Source of the DNA: Saccharopolyspora rhizosphaerae
Lineage (GTDB): Bacteria; Actinomycetota; Actinomycetes; Mycobacteriales; Pseudonocardiaceae
Assembly: GCF_003931915.1 (NCBI RefSeq)
Contig: NZ_RSAA01000007.1
Coordinates: 1 to 64,000 of the forward strand
Length of the DNA: 64,000 bases
Direction of reading: 5' to 3'
Shown: one piece after another, positions 14,976-25,500 of the stretch
Numbering within the stretch: the stretch's first letter is position 1
Layout: each line of letters opens with the position of its first letter
The notes under the pieces: generated by a model
What the model was told of the DNA's origin: nothing
Seen by the model: only the letters and a program-made list of their open reading frames with translations
Database searches by the model: none
Translations under genes and position numbers: made by a program

Positions 14976-17728
14976 CCGGCGGAGGATCCCCGGTGCACCA
15001 GGAAGTCCGCGTCGAGAGCGGGTTCGGCTACGGGGTGGTCGGAGCGGACCTGCACGTCTTCGCCGACCGCGGGCCGGTGTACGTGCTCGAGGAGTTCCGG
15101 CCCCCTGCCGAGCCCGATCCCGAGTGGCTGGTGGAGATGCCCAGCCGGATGCTCAACGCGCGGCACAAGGTCGTCGAGTTCACCGGTCGCGCGGACGAGC
15201 TGGACCGGCTGCGGGAGTGGCGCGACGCGGGCCCCAGGATGGCCGCGCGCTGGCTGCACGCACCTGGCGGACAGGGCAAGACGCGGCTGGCTTCCCGGTT
15301 CGCGGCCGACTCGCTCGCCGAGGGTTGGAAGGTCGTCACCGCCACGCACGGACCGGGGACCGTGCTGCCGCCGCCCGGGAGCCAGGACCTGCGCACCACC
15401 GGGCGGACCGGGCTGCTGCTGCTCGTCGACTACGCCGACCGCTGGCCGTTGACGCACCTGACCTGGCTGCTCAGCAACGCCGTCCTGCACCAGAGCGCCG
15501 TGCCCGCCCGGGTGCTGCTGCTGGCCCGCAGCGCCGACGCCTGGCCCGCGGTGCGCGCCGCGCTGGCCAACCACCAGGCCGGGACCTCCACGCAACGCCT
15601 GCCCGACCTGCCCGACGACACCGGCCAGCGGGCCGAGATGTTCCACGCCGCGCGCGACGGTTTCGCCCGGCGCTACGGCGTCGAGGGCGCCGCGCGCATC
15701 GAGCCCCCAGGACCGCTGGAGGACCCCGACTTCGGGTTGACCCTGGCCGTGCACGTCGCGGCGCTCGTCGCGGTCGACGCGCACGTCGCGGGCCGCAGGC
15801 CGCCCGCCGACATGGCGAACCTGACCACCTACCTGCTGGACCGCGAACACCTGCACTGGACGAACCTCTTCGAGAACCGCGGTGTGCGCACTCCCCCGGC
15901 CGTGATGAACCGGACCGTGTTCACCGCCTCGCTGACCGGGCCCGGACCGCGCGCCCCGGCGAAGGTGGTGCTGCGATCGCTCGGCCTGGAGGCGCCCGCC
16001 GAGCAGGTCCTCGACGACCACGCGTTGTGCTATCCCCCTGCCGCACCTGCGGATTCGGCGATGGAGCCGCTCTACCCGGACCGGCTCGCCGAAGACTTCC
16101 TGGCCCTGACGTTGCCCGGGCACACCGCCGACTACCCCGCGCAGAGCTGGGCCGCTCCCACCACCGCCACCCTGCTCACCGACGCCGGGACCGAACGGCT
16201 CGCGCGCGGCATGACGTTCCTGGCCGCCGCCGCGCAGCGCTGGCCGCACGTCGGGCCGGACCACCTGTACCCGCTGCTGCGGGCCTCGCCCCGCACCGCG
16301 GTGGACGCCGGAGGCGCCGTGCTGAGCGCGTTGGCCGACCTCGACGACGTCGAACCGGACCTGCTCGAAGCGGTCGCCGCGCACATCCCCGAGAGCAGGC
16401 GGGCGGATCTCGACGTGGGCACGGCGGCGATCACCGTGCGACTCGCTCCGCACCGGCTGCGACGCGCCACCGGGCCGGTTGAGGAGTTCGAGGTGCACAC
16501 CGAGGTCGGCAGGCGGCTGTCCCACGCCGGTCGGCACCAGCAGGAACTCGGGGCTCGCGAACAGGCGGTGGCGGCCGCGCGACGCGTGGACGCCGCGGCC
16601 ACCGGGCGACAGCGGATCGTGGCCGATCTCGTGCTGGCCAAAGCGCTGCGCGAGTTGTCCCGCAGCCTGCACGAACTGCAGCGGGAGGGTGACGCCCTCG
16701 ACGCCGCCGTGGAGGCGGTCGCGGCTGCCCGCCGCCTGGCCGGTGCGGCACCTGGCCGCTTCGACGCCGAGCTCGCGCACACCGTCTACGTCCACGCCAA
16801 GACGTTGTCACACCTGGGACGGCGCCGGGAAGCGCTGGAGACGCTGCAGGAGTCGGTGGAGCTCTTCCGCAGGTTGGCGCAGCGGGACCGGCGCTACGAG
16901 CGGGACTTCGCGGTGCGCCTGACCGCGCTCGGCGCCAGCCTCACCGACGCCGCGAGGCTGCCGGAAGCCGTCGAGGTCAGCCTGCAGGCGGTCAGCACCA
17001 TGCGGCGGCTGGTCGCCGAGAACCCCGCCGAGAACGAGATCGACTTCGCGGAGCTGCTCCTGCACTGCGGGAACCGGCTGAGCCAAGCGGGCCGGGGCGG
17101 TGAGGCGGTCGAGATCGCCGGCGAAGCGGTGGAGGCCTACCGCAGGTTGGCGCGGCGCAATCCCGCGGCGTTCGAACCGCTGCTGGCCAGGGCGCTGCAA
17201 TCGCAGGCTCCGTGCCTGGCCGGGACCGGCCGCGTTCCCGAAGCGCTCGCCGCGCTGGAGGAGGCGGTCGCGGTGCTGACCCGGGTCACCCGCACCGCGC
17301 CCGCCGCCTACGAGCCGAAGCGGATCGAGGCCTCGCTCGTGCTGGCCGCCTTCCTGGCTTTCGGCGGGCAGCTCGAGCGCGCCAGGGCGATCCAACGGGA
17401 ACAGCTGGCGGCCTACCGGAAGCTCGTGCAGGCCGCTCCCGACGTCCACGAGCACACGTTCATGGTGCTGCTGCTGAGCCTCGCGAGCCAGAACGCCGAC
17501 CTCCCCGGCGAGATCGACCGGGCGCTGGAGGTCCTCGAGGAGGCGCTCGCGCTCTCCAGGCGCAGGCCGGGGGAAGTGCCGGTGATCGTCCAAGGCATGT
17601 TCCGAGAAGCCGGGAGAACCGTCGCCGACCGCCTCGAACAGCACGGCCGCGCACCGGAAGCCGTCGAGCTGCGCGCGACGATCGCTGCCCTGCCGGGGCT
17701 TCCAGACACGACGAGACCCCGCCCGTGA
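14972..17728 (+). CDS. Large P-loop (STAND-like) NTPase with TPR-type C-terminus
   Basis: A 918-aa protein. After a short N-terminal module (1-45), FTGRADELDRLREW introduces an NTPase domain with Walker A GGQGKT (about 99-104) and Walker B LLLLVDYAD (148-156). The C-terminal half (about 490-918) is a series of helical 40-45-residue repeats of TPR type (for example 'GRRREALETLQESVELFRRLA', 'GRGGEAVEIAGEAVEAYRRLA'). This is the architecture of STAND signalling NTPases. No toxin, nuclease or HTH domain is visible in it. It is coupled by GTGA overlap to a small membrane protein, and its stop codon lies in the loop of a bidirectional terminator. The role is unknown; a defence or stress-signalling function is possible. 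Confidence 0.82.
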   Translation: MTGGGSPVHQEVRVESGFGYGVVGADLHVFADRGPVYVLEEFRPPAEPDPEWLVEMPSRMLNARHKVVEFTGRADELDRLREWRDAGPRMAARWLHAPGGQGKTRLASRFAADSLAEGWKVVTATHGPGTVLPPPGSQDLRTTGRTGLLLLVDYADRWPLTHLTWLLSNAVLHQSAVPARVLLLARSADAWPAVRAALANHQAGTSTQRLPDLPDDTGQRAEMFHAARDGFARRYGVEGAARIEPPGPLEDPDFGLTLAVHVAALVAVDAHVAGRRPPADMANLTTYLLDREHLHWTNLFENRGVRTPPAVMNRTVFTASLTGPGPRAPAKVVLRSLGLEAPAEQVLDDHALCYPPAAPADSAMEPLYPDRLAEDFLALTLPGHTADYPAQSWAAPTTATLLTDAGTERLARGMTFLAAAAQRWPHVGPDHLYPLLRASPRTAVDAGGAVLSALADLDDVEPDLLEAVAAHIPESRRADLDVGTAAITVRLAPHRLRRATGPVEEFEVHTEVGRRLSHAGRHQQELGAREQAVAAARRVDAAATGRQRIVADLVLAKALRELSRSLHELQREGDALDAAVEAVAAARRLAGAAPGRFDAELAHTVYVHAKTLSHLGRRREALETLQESVELFRRLAQRDRRYERDFAVRLTALGASLTDAARLPEAVEVSLQAVSTMRRLVAENPAENEIDFAELLLHCGNRLSQAGRGGEAVEIAGEAVEAYRRLARRNPAAFEPLLARALQSQAPCLAGTGRVPEALAALEEAVAVLTRVTRTAPAAYEPKRIEASLVLAAFLAFGGQLERARAIQREQLAAYRKLVQAAPDVHEHTFMVLLLSLASQNADLPGEIDRALEVLEEALALSRRRPGEVPVIVQGMFREAGRTVADRLEQHGRAPEAVELRATIAALPGLPDTTRPRP

Positions 17729-17742
17729 CGGGCGGGGTCTCG
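17712..17742. terminator. Bidirectional terminator between NTPase and katG
   Basis: A perfect 14-bp stem (CGAGACCCCGCCCG and its complement) has a three-base loop. The loop is TGA, the stop codon of the NTPase gene, so the 5' arm is coding sequence. It lies between convergent genes and should stop both transcripts. Confidence 0.88.
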
Positions 17743-17774
17743 TTCAGCTGTGCACGCCGCTGAGCGGCGCGACC

Positions 17775-19997
<2,223 letters not shown>

Positions 19998-20015
19998 TCA
20001 GTGCAGTGCGGTTCT

Positions 20016-20441
20016 TCAGCGTTCGGGGGCGCAGGACGCGCAGAGCCCCCAGTAGATGACCTCGGCTTCGTCTATCACGAAACCGTGGGTGTCGGACGCC
20101 GTCAGGCACGGCGCGGCACCCACTGAGCAGTCGACGTCGTGGATCTCGCCGCACGAGCGGCACACGACGTGGTGGTGGTTGTCCCCGACCCGCGCCTCGT
20201 AGCGGGCCACGGAGCCCATCGGCTGGATGCGGCGGACCAGTCCAGCGACGGTGAGCGCGCGCAAGACGTCGTAGACGGCTTGGTGGGACACCTTGGGCAG
20301 GTCCTGGCGAACCAGACCGATGATCGAATCGGTGTCGGCGTGCGCGTTCTCGTGCACTGCGGACAGCACCGCCACACGAGGTCGCGTCACGCGCAGCGCA
20401 GCCTCGCGCAACATGCGCTCGTAGTCCGCAGTGGTCTTCAC
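20016..20441 (-). CDS. furA: Fur-family peroxide/iron regulator FurA
   Basis: A 141-aa Fur-family repressor. It has an N-terminal winged helix (about 1-80, with KVSHQAVYDVLRALTVAGLVRRI), the metal site DNHHHVVCRSCGEIHDVDC and a second zinc pair, LCASC, near the C-terminus. The start is the GTG at 20441 (VKTTADYERML); an upstream extension runs into the promoter. It is encoded directly before katG and very probably represses the shared promoter in the reduced, metal-loaded state. The CTTGA/TCAAG dyad at 20464-20478 just upstream is a plausible self-binding site. Confidence 0.93.
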   Translation of the reverse strand: MKTTADYERMLREAALRVTRPRVAVLSAVHENAHADTDSIIGLVRQDLPKVSHQAVYDVLRALTVAGLVRRIQPMGSVARYEARVGDNHHHVVCRSCGEIHDVDCSVGAAPCLTASDTHGFVIDEAEVIYWGLCASCAPER

Positions 20442-20463
20442 GCCCCGCAGCCTGCCGCATTTT

Positions 20464-20478
20464 CTTGAACTAATCAAG
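20464..20478. promoter_or_regulatory. Candidate FurA operator
   Basis: CTTGAACTAATCAAG is a 5-bp dyad around ACTAA, in the only AT-rich patch upstream of furA and 23-37 bases before its GTG. TTGACT overlaps it on the minus strand as a -35-like hexamer. Autoregulation of furA-katG is typical of actinobacteria. Confidence 0.5.
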
Positions 20479-21452
20479 TCAACGCGGCCGCGAGTCACCT
20501 CCACGGGTGAGCCGCAGGTGGCTCCTGTGACGGGTGCAGGCATGGGCGAGCGCCGGGTTCAGCACCCGAACCCGCTGGCCACGGGGCCGTGCCTCTCGAT
20601 CAAGACCGCGAGTCCCGGGACGTCTCGCGGATCACGAAGACGATCTTCGAGAGGAGGACATGGCCGGACTCACCACTGCAGGCGCGCCGCGAGCGTGCGG
20701 CCGACCACGCCACGTGACGGCCCCGCACGAACCCGTGCCGAGCCCCCACAGCACGTCGAGCGATCCCGACCTTGCCGCACCCGCGAAGCACGACACCACG
20801 GGAGGCCCCGTTCGCTCAGAGCGATCGAGTTCGAACTTCGCGCGACATCGGCCCGGAGCCCGAACCGCCCCTCGACACCACCGGGCATCACACGAGCCCC
20901 CCCTGAGGCCCTCCCGCGCGGCTCCCGGACCCCTCCCACGACAGCTCCGGTTTCCTGTCGCGGTTCGAAGTCTTGCGGCCTTCACACGAGACTTCCCGCC
21001 TTCACGACGAAACTCCCTCGGCTTGGGACGAGGCCCCAGATTCCTCACGCGGCTCTCCCGGCCTTCACACGAGGCTCCCCACTTCGCGCCGAAACCTCCT
21101 CGGCTTTCACGTGAAGCTCCCGGCTTGGCGAGGTTGCCCGGGCTACGCGCTTGACCACCACCCTGGCGGCCTGGCGTGACGTGCGGGAGCAGCGCGCCCC
21201 TTCGAACTTCGCGGGTCGACCCGGAAGTTCCGCCCTCGAATTTCTCGCGAAGTTCGACACCGACGGCTGGGCCTCGAAGTTCTCCGAAGTTCGACACCGG
21301 AAGCTGGTCCTCGAACTTCGCGCGAAGTGTGAAGTTCGAGGCGGGGCCTCCCGGGTCGCAGTGGCACGAGCGGGCCTGATCGCTCAGCCGGAGGAGCAGC
21401 GCCCCCGAGTCTCGGACGGGGTGGTCGAGATCCGGGGGCGCCGCAGCTCACA
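20479..21452. other. Gene-free kilobase of degenerate palindromic repeats
   Basis: I see no credible gene in this kilobase. All open frames are Arg/Pro/Ser-rich and unlike the neighbours. From about 20830 to 21345 it is built from short degenerate palindromes, described in the next entry. It separates furA from the P450 gene. Confidence 0.65.
20831..21345. repeat. Array of degenerate TTCGCGCGAA-type units
   Basis: Between about 20980 and 21130 roughly eight units follow each other at 20-22 base spacing. Each resembles CTTCACGTGAAGCTCCCGG (for example TTCACACGAGACTTCCC, TTCACGACGAAACTCCC, TTCACGTGAAGCTCCC). At 21231-21345 three longer units of 36-39 bases each contain CTCGAANTTC...GAAGTTCGA. 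A nested dyad at 21204-21230 pairs GAACTTC with GAAGTTC around CGGGTCGACCCG. Tandem amplification with drift is the simplest explanation. Confidence 0.7.
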
Positions 21453-22904
21453 TCACCTCCGGCGCAGTTCCACGGGGAGGCCGTCGACCGGGACCGGGAG
21501 GGAGACGTAGTCCCACTTGACCTCGTAGTCCTGCGGGACCGTCCAGGTGTAGCCCCGGAGCATCTCGTGCAGCAGGAGCTTCACCTCGAGCGTCCCGAAG
21601 TGCAGGCCGATGCACTTGTGCGCGCCGCCACCGAACGGCACCCACGCGAACCGGTGGGACTTGTCCTCCCGGCGCGATTCGGAGAAGCGCTCGGGGTCGA
21701 AGTCGAACGGGTTCGTCCAGTGGTCGGCGGAGTAGTGGTTGAGGACCGGCGACACGCCGACCATCGTCCCGGCGGGCAGGTGGTGGCCGAGGACGTCGGT
21801 GTCGCGGACGGTCGTGCGCACCATCGACGGCACCGGCGCGACCAGCCGCAACGACTCCTTGATCACCAGGTCCAGCGTCTCCAGCCGTTCCAGCGCCTCG
21901 ATGTCGGGGATGTCGTCGCCCAGCGCGAGGGATTCCGCCCGGGCCCGCTCCTGCCACTCGGGGTGCTTGGCCAGGAAGTAGGCCACCGCCGTGCTGGTGA
22001 TGGTGGACGTGTCGTGGGCGGCCATCATCAGGAAGATCATGTGGTTGATGACGTCGTCATCGCTGAACTGCTCGCCGTCGTCGCTGCGCGCGTGGCACAG
22101 CGCCGAGAACAGGTCGTCGCCGTCGGACCGGCGCGCGCGGCCGATGTTGTCGGCGAAGTAGCGCTCCAGCAGCTTGCGCCCGTTCACCCCCGCCGCCCAG
22201 CGGCCGCCGGGAACGGGGTAGCGCACGATGGCGGTCGCCGCGCGCACCGAGTCGACGAAGGCGCGGTTGATGCGGTCGGCGTCCTCACCGCTGCGCTGGT
22301 CCATGAACACGCGGGTGGCCACGTCGAGCGTGAGCTGCTTGAGCAGCCAGTACAGCCGCGGCCGGTGCTGCCCGCCCCAGGAGCCGACGCCTTCGCGCAG
22401 GGTGGGACCCATCTGCTCGACGTAGCCGGTGAGGCGTTTCCGGGTGAAGGCCTGCTGCATGATGCGCCGGTGCGACATGTGCTCGTCGAAGTCCAGCAGC
22501 ATCAAGCCGCGGTGGAAGAACGTGTCGATGAGCGCCCGCCAACCGCCTTGCGAGAAGGCCTTGTCCTTGTTGACCAGGGCGATGGAGGTCGCTTCGGGCC
22601 CGCCGAGGGTGACCATGCGCTGGCCGAGGGAGTAGGCCCAGGAGATCGGTCCGTAGAGCTGGTAGCGACGCAGCGCGAAGGAGGGGCCGTAGCGCATGAA
22701 GTCCAGCGAGTGGCCGATGACCGGCGGGCCGGCGTCGCCGAGGATGGGCTTGAGCCCGCTTCCGGGCGGTGGGGGCGCGAGTTCGGTGACCGGCCAGCGC
22801 TTTTCGAGGATCCGCTGGTCCACGGCACGCGGTAGCGGCAGCGACGTGATCGGCGGGACTCTCCGTCTGATCGCTTCGTTGACCTTCTCCAGCTGGAAGA
22901 CCAC
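21453..22904 (-). CDS. Cytochrome P450
   Basis: A 483-aa P450. The I-helix oxygen-binding motif is AAHDTST, the K-helix ExxR is KESLR, and the haem-ligand loop is FGGGAHKCIG with Cys at about 431. There is no N-terminal membrane anchor, as usual in bacteria. The N-terminal half (FDEHMSHRRIMQQAFTRKRLTGYV) and the FGGG loop resemble the CYP51/CYP136-like sterol or lipid clan more than antibiotic P450s, but the family is not certain. It lies 300 bases downstream of the mce operon on the same strand, so it may oxidise an imported lipid or sterol. The GTG start follows GGGGAGGAGC. No ferredoxin is adjacent. Confidence 0.9.
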   Translation of the reverse strand: MVFQLEKVNEAIRRRVPPITSLPLPRAVDQRILEKRWPVTELAPPPPGSGLKPILGDAGPPVIGHSLDFMRYGPSFALRRYQLYGPISWAYSLGQRMVTLGGPEATSIALVNKDKAFSQGGWRALIDTFFHRGLMLLDFDEHMSHRRIMQQAFTRKRLTGYVEQMGPTLREGVGSWGGQHRPRLYWLLKQLTLDVATRVFMDQRSGEDADRINRAFVDSVRAATAIVRYPVPGGRWAAGVNGRKLLERYFADNIGRARRSDGDDLFSALCHARSDDGEQFSDDDVINHMIFLMMAAHDTSTITSTAVAYFLAKHPEWQERARAESLALGDDIPDIEALERLETLDLVIKESLRLVAPVPSMVRTTVRDTDVLGHHLPAGTMVGVSPVLNHYSADHWTNPFDFDPERFSESRREDKSHRFAWVPFGGGAHKCIGLHFGTLEVKLLLHEMLRGYTWTVPQDYEVKWDYVSLPVPVDGLPVELRRR

Positions 22905-23204
22905 TGCTGCTCCTCCCCCTTCGGAAGAACGGCTGGGTTCCTGCCGAGCGCCAGCCGTCGAACCACTCTCCCGAGGGCGGTCTGATCAGGAAGGAGGCTC
23001 AGCACGCGAAGAGGAGGACCAGCTGGAGAACTCAGCGGAACGGGCTAGGACACGGCTCGTCGTGGGCAACGTCGTGGCACCGATACTCGCACCACGACAC
23101 CCTGCGGTCAATGTCACACCAGAACTGACACACAACCGGGGTCACACGGACCTTGTCACGGTCGGTGACCACGGAATCCCTGGTCACCCGGTTGGCCGCA
23201 CGGC
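22905..23204. other. Intergenic stretch between mce operon and P450
   Basis: Three hundred bases contain several short GGTCAC/GTGACC-type dyads (for example GTCACGGTCGGTGAC near 23156-23170). I see no gene. They could be operators or part of a terminator for the mce operon. Confidence 0.4.
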
Positions 23205-23732
23205 TCAGACGGTGTCCATCTTGGACACGCGCCACTCCTCGCCCACCTGCTCCAAGGTCACCCGCACCCTGGCGCCCTCGATGAGCGGGGTGGTCTGGCG
23301 GCTGCTGGTGGTGAGCTGGTTGATGAACGCCAGCACCACCACCTGCTGGTCGTCGCCGCGGACGACGCCGAGCGCGGACAGCGTGGTGCGGGTGCTGATC
23401 CGGTCGCGGACGGCGGCGGGACGGATCATGGTCCGCTGCAGTTCGAGGTAATCGCGGGCGAACCCGCCGGTCACCGAGCGTTCCGCGGCGGCGAGGTCGC
23501 GGTCGAGGGTGTCGTGGGCGTAGCTGAGGATGGCGGAGATCCGCTCGCCGGCCGCCCGGGTGGCTTCCGCGCGGGCCGCCTCGACCCGCGCGGCCGAGTC
23601 CTGCCGCGCGTGCAGCACCGCGACGGCCGCGGTGACCGCCAGCAGCACCAGCACGGCCAGTACCGGAAGAGTCCTGCGGCGCTTCGGTTCCGGGGTCGGC
23701 TCGGTCGTCTCGACGGTGTCGGTCGTGGTCAT
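23205..23732 (-). CDS. Mce-associated membrane protein 2
   Basis: A 175-aa protein with a cytosolic Thr/Pro/Glu N-terminus, one transmembrane helix (about 22-42) and an extracytoplasmic alpha+beta (NTF2-like) domain. The sequence ends in VGEEWRVSKMDTV, typical of Mce-associated (Mas/Mam) proteins, which stabilise Mce transport complexes. It is the last gene of the operon and overlaps the previous gene by ATGA. Confidence 0.82.
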   Translation of the reverse strand: MTTTDTVETTEPTPEPKRRRTLPVLAVLVLLAVTAAVAVLHARQDSAARVEAARAEATRAAGERISAILSYAHDTLDRDLAAAERSVTGGFARDYLELQRTMIRPAAVRDRISTRTTLSALGVVRGDDQQVVVLAFINQLTTSSRQTTPLIEGARVRVTLEQVGEEWRVSKMDTV

Positions 23733-24229
23733 GGCACGAACTCCAGGTTGGCGACGAGCCAGGTCTCGGCCGTCTTCTCGAGGGTGATGCGCAGCCGGTA
23801 CTGGCGCTGCTGGCCTTCCGGCGCGGCCGCGTTGCCGACGGTGGCCCGCACGGCGGCCAGCGCGACCGCGGTGCGGCCGTCGGAGTGCGACAGGGCCGCC
23901 TCCACGACCTCGCCCCGCGAGGTGACCTGCGAGCCGGTGACGATGTCGCGGAAAGCGGTGGTCTGCTGGGCGAACTGGTCCGCGAAGGCACCGGTCGCCA
24001 GCGCGGCCAGCCGCTGGGTGTCCTGCTCGACGGTCTGAGCGCTGATGTTGGTGAGCCCGAGCGCCGCCTGCCGGGCCACGGCGACCGCGCGCCGGTCGGA
24101 CTCGTCCTTCGCCGCCGCCGCGGCGGCCGCGTTGTGGAAGTGGGTGCCCGCCACGACGAGCACTACCAGCAGCAGCACCGCCACCACGAGTCCGGTGGTG
24201 CGCCTCACTTCAGCAGCAGATCGCGCCAC
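23729..24229 (-). CDS. Mce-associated membrane protein 1
   Basis: A 166-aa paralogue of the next gene with one transmembrane helix (about 12-30) and an external domain ending in EKTAETWLVANLEFVP. The GTG at 24229 is preferred because GGAGG lies nine bases before it, even though it overlaps mceF by 25 bases. A GTGA-coupled GTG at 24208 is an alternative. It probably supports assembly of the MceA-F complex in the cell envelope. Confidence 0.8.
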   Translation of the reverse strand: MARSAAEVRRTTGLVVAVLLLVVLVVAGTHFHNAAAAAAAKDESDRRAVAVARQAALGLTNISAQTVEQDTQRLAALATGAFADQFAQQTTAFRDIVTGSQVTSRGEVVEAALSHSDGRTAVALAAVRATVGNAAAPEGQQRQYRLRITLEKTAETWLVANLEFVP

Positions 24230-25500
24230 GTCCGCTCCTCCCCTCTCGGTTGTTGCCGCACGTCGCCCAGCAGGACCAGGTGTCCGTCGGGCAGCAGGGC
24301 GCCCCCGGTGCTCGGGTCGTAGGGCGCCACGACTTCCTCCGGGCGCGCTCCGCAGGAGGCCGCGGTCGGGCCGCGCCGGGTCGGGTCGTTGGCGCACGGG
24401 TAGTTCCGCGCTCCCCGCACCGAGCGCGGGTCGTCCGGGGCGACCTTGCAGTACTGGTCCCGGGGCGTCTCCGCGGGCGTTCCGTCGTCGAAGGAGCGCT
24501 GCTGCGACATCGGCGTGTACCCGGTGTAGCAGGGCGGTGTGCTGTTGACCGAGACGCGGATGCCCAGGTGGGCGCTGGCCGGTGCGGCTCCCGGCTGCTG
24601 GACGACGCGTTGCAGCGCCGCGGTGACCGCGGGGTAGAGCACCAGGGTTTGCGACACGCCCGGCAGTTGGGTGCGTACCACCTGGCCCGTGGCCTCCAGG
24701 TCGGCCAGCAGCTGCGGGAGCGCGGGGGTCAACCGGTCCTGCAGGCCGATCAGCTCGTCAGCGGCAGGCGGGGTGTGGGCGAACACGCCGCGCAGGTCGG
24801 CGTCGCTGCGGCGCAACTGCTCGGTGAACACGGCGAGATCCCGCAGGCTGGAACGGGTTTCGGGCGCGACCTGCTGCTGGGTGCGCAGGAACGGGCCGAG
24901 TTCGCGGATGAGGTCGACGGTGGGTTCGAGGTTGAGCCCGGCCTGGTGCAGCACGGTCCTGGTGTTCTCCAGCAGGGCCGTGACCTGCGGCTCCTTCCCG
25001 CCCAGCCCGGTGGTGAGCTCGTCGAGGACGACGGTGAGCTCGTCCTGCGGTACCGAGGCGGCGAGGTCGTTGAGGCTGGTGATGAGCACGTCGGTGCGCG
25101 GCAGCGTTGTCGTGGCGGTGATCTGGTCGCCCGGTTGCAACCACGGTGGCCCGTTCGCGGTGGGCGTGAGGTTGACCGACTGCTCGCCGATCGCGGACTT
25201 GCTGCGGATCGCGGCGTGCAGCCGGGCCGGGACGCGCACGTCGTCGTCGATGCCGAGCGTGGCGACCGCGGTGCCGTCGCCGAGGTCGACCGACCGCACC
25301 TTGCCGATCTCCACGTCCCGGTAGCCGACCATCGCGCCCGGGTGCAACCCGGTGGCGTCGGGGAACACGGCGGTGACCTCGTACTGCCCGAAGCCGAGCA
25401 GCTGGCGCAGGTCGAGGTAGTTCACCAGCACCGTGCCGACGCCGAACACGGTGAGCACGGCGAACACCGCGAGCTGCAGCCGGATCCGTCTCGTCAGCAT
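24205..25500 (-). CDS. mceF: MceF, mammalian-cell-entry substrate-binding protein
   Basis: A 431-aa protein with an N-terminal signal anchor and an MlaD/MCE domain (about 35-115, QYEVTAVFPDATGLHPGAMVGYRDVEIGKV). A long helical region and a Cys-containing C-terminal tail with PCYTGYTP follow. Six different Mce proteins assemble into a hydrophobic tunnel that carries lipids from the envelope to the YrbE permease. This is the sixth. It overlaps mceE by one base (TGATG). Confidence 0.9.
   Translation of the reverse strand: MLTRRIRLQLAVFAVLTVFGVGTVLVNYLDLRQLLGFGQYEVTAVFPDATGLHPGAMVGYRDVEIGKVRSVDLGDGTAVATLGIDDDVRVPARLHAAIRSKSAIGEQSVNLTPTANGPPWLQPGDQITATTTLPRTDVLITSLNDLAASVPQDELTVVLDELTTGLGGKEPQVTALLENTRTVLHQAGLNLEPTVDLIRELGPFLRTQQQVAPETRSSLRDLAVFTEQLRRSDADLRGVFAHTPPAADELIGLQDRLTPALPQLLADLEATGQVVRTQLPGVSQTLVLYPAVTAALQRVVQQPGAAPASAHLGIRVSVNSTPPCYTGYTPMSQQRSFDDGTPAETPRDQYCKVAPDDPRSVRGARNYPCANDPTRRGPTAASCGARPEEVVAPYDPSTGGALLPDGHLVLLGDVRQQPRGEERTWRDLLLK

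Noticed and set aside
20534-21297. Long frames of 200 codons or more in the region between furA and P450
   Set aside because: Low-complexity Arg/Pro/Ser sequence generated by repeated palindromes; not like neighbours.
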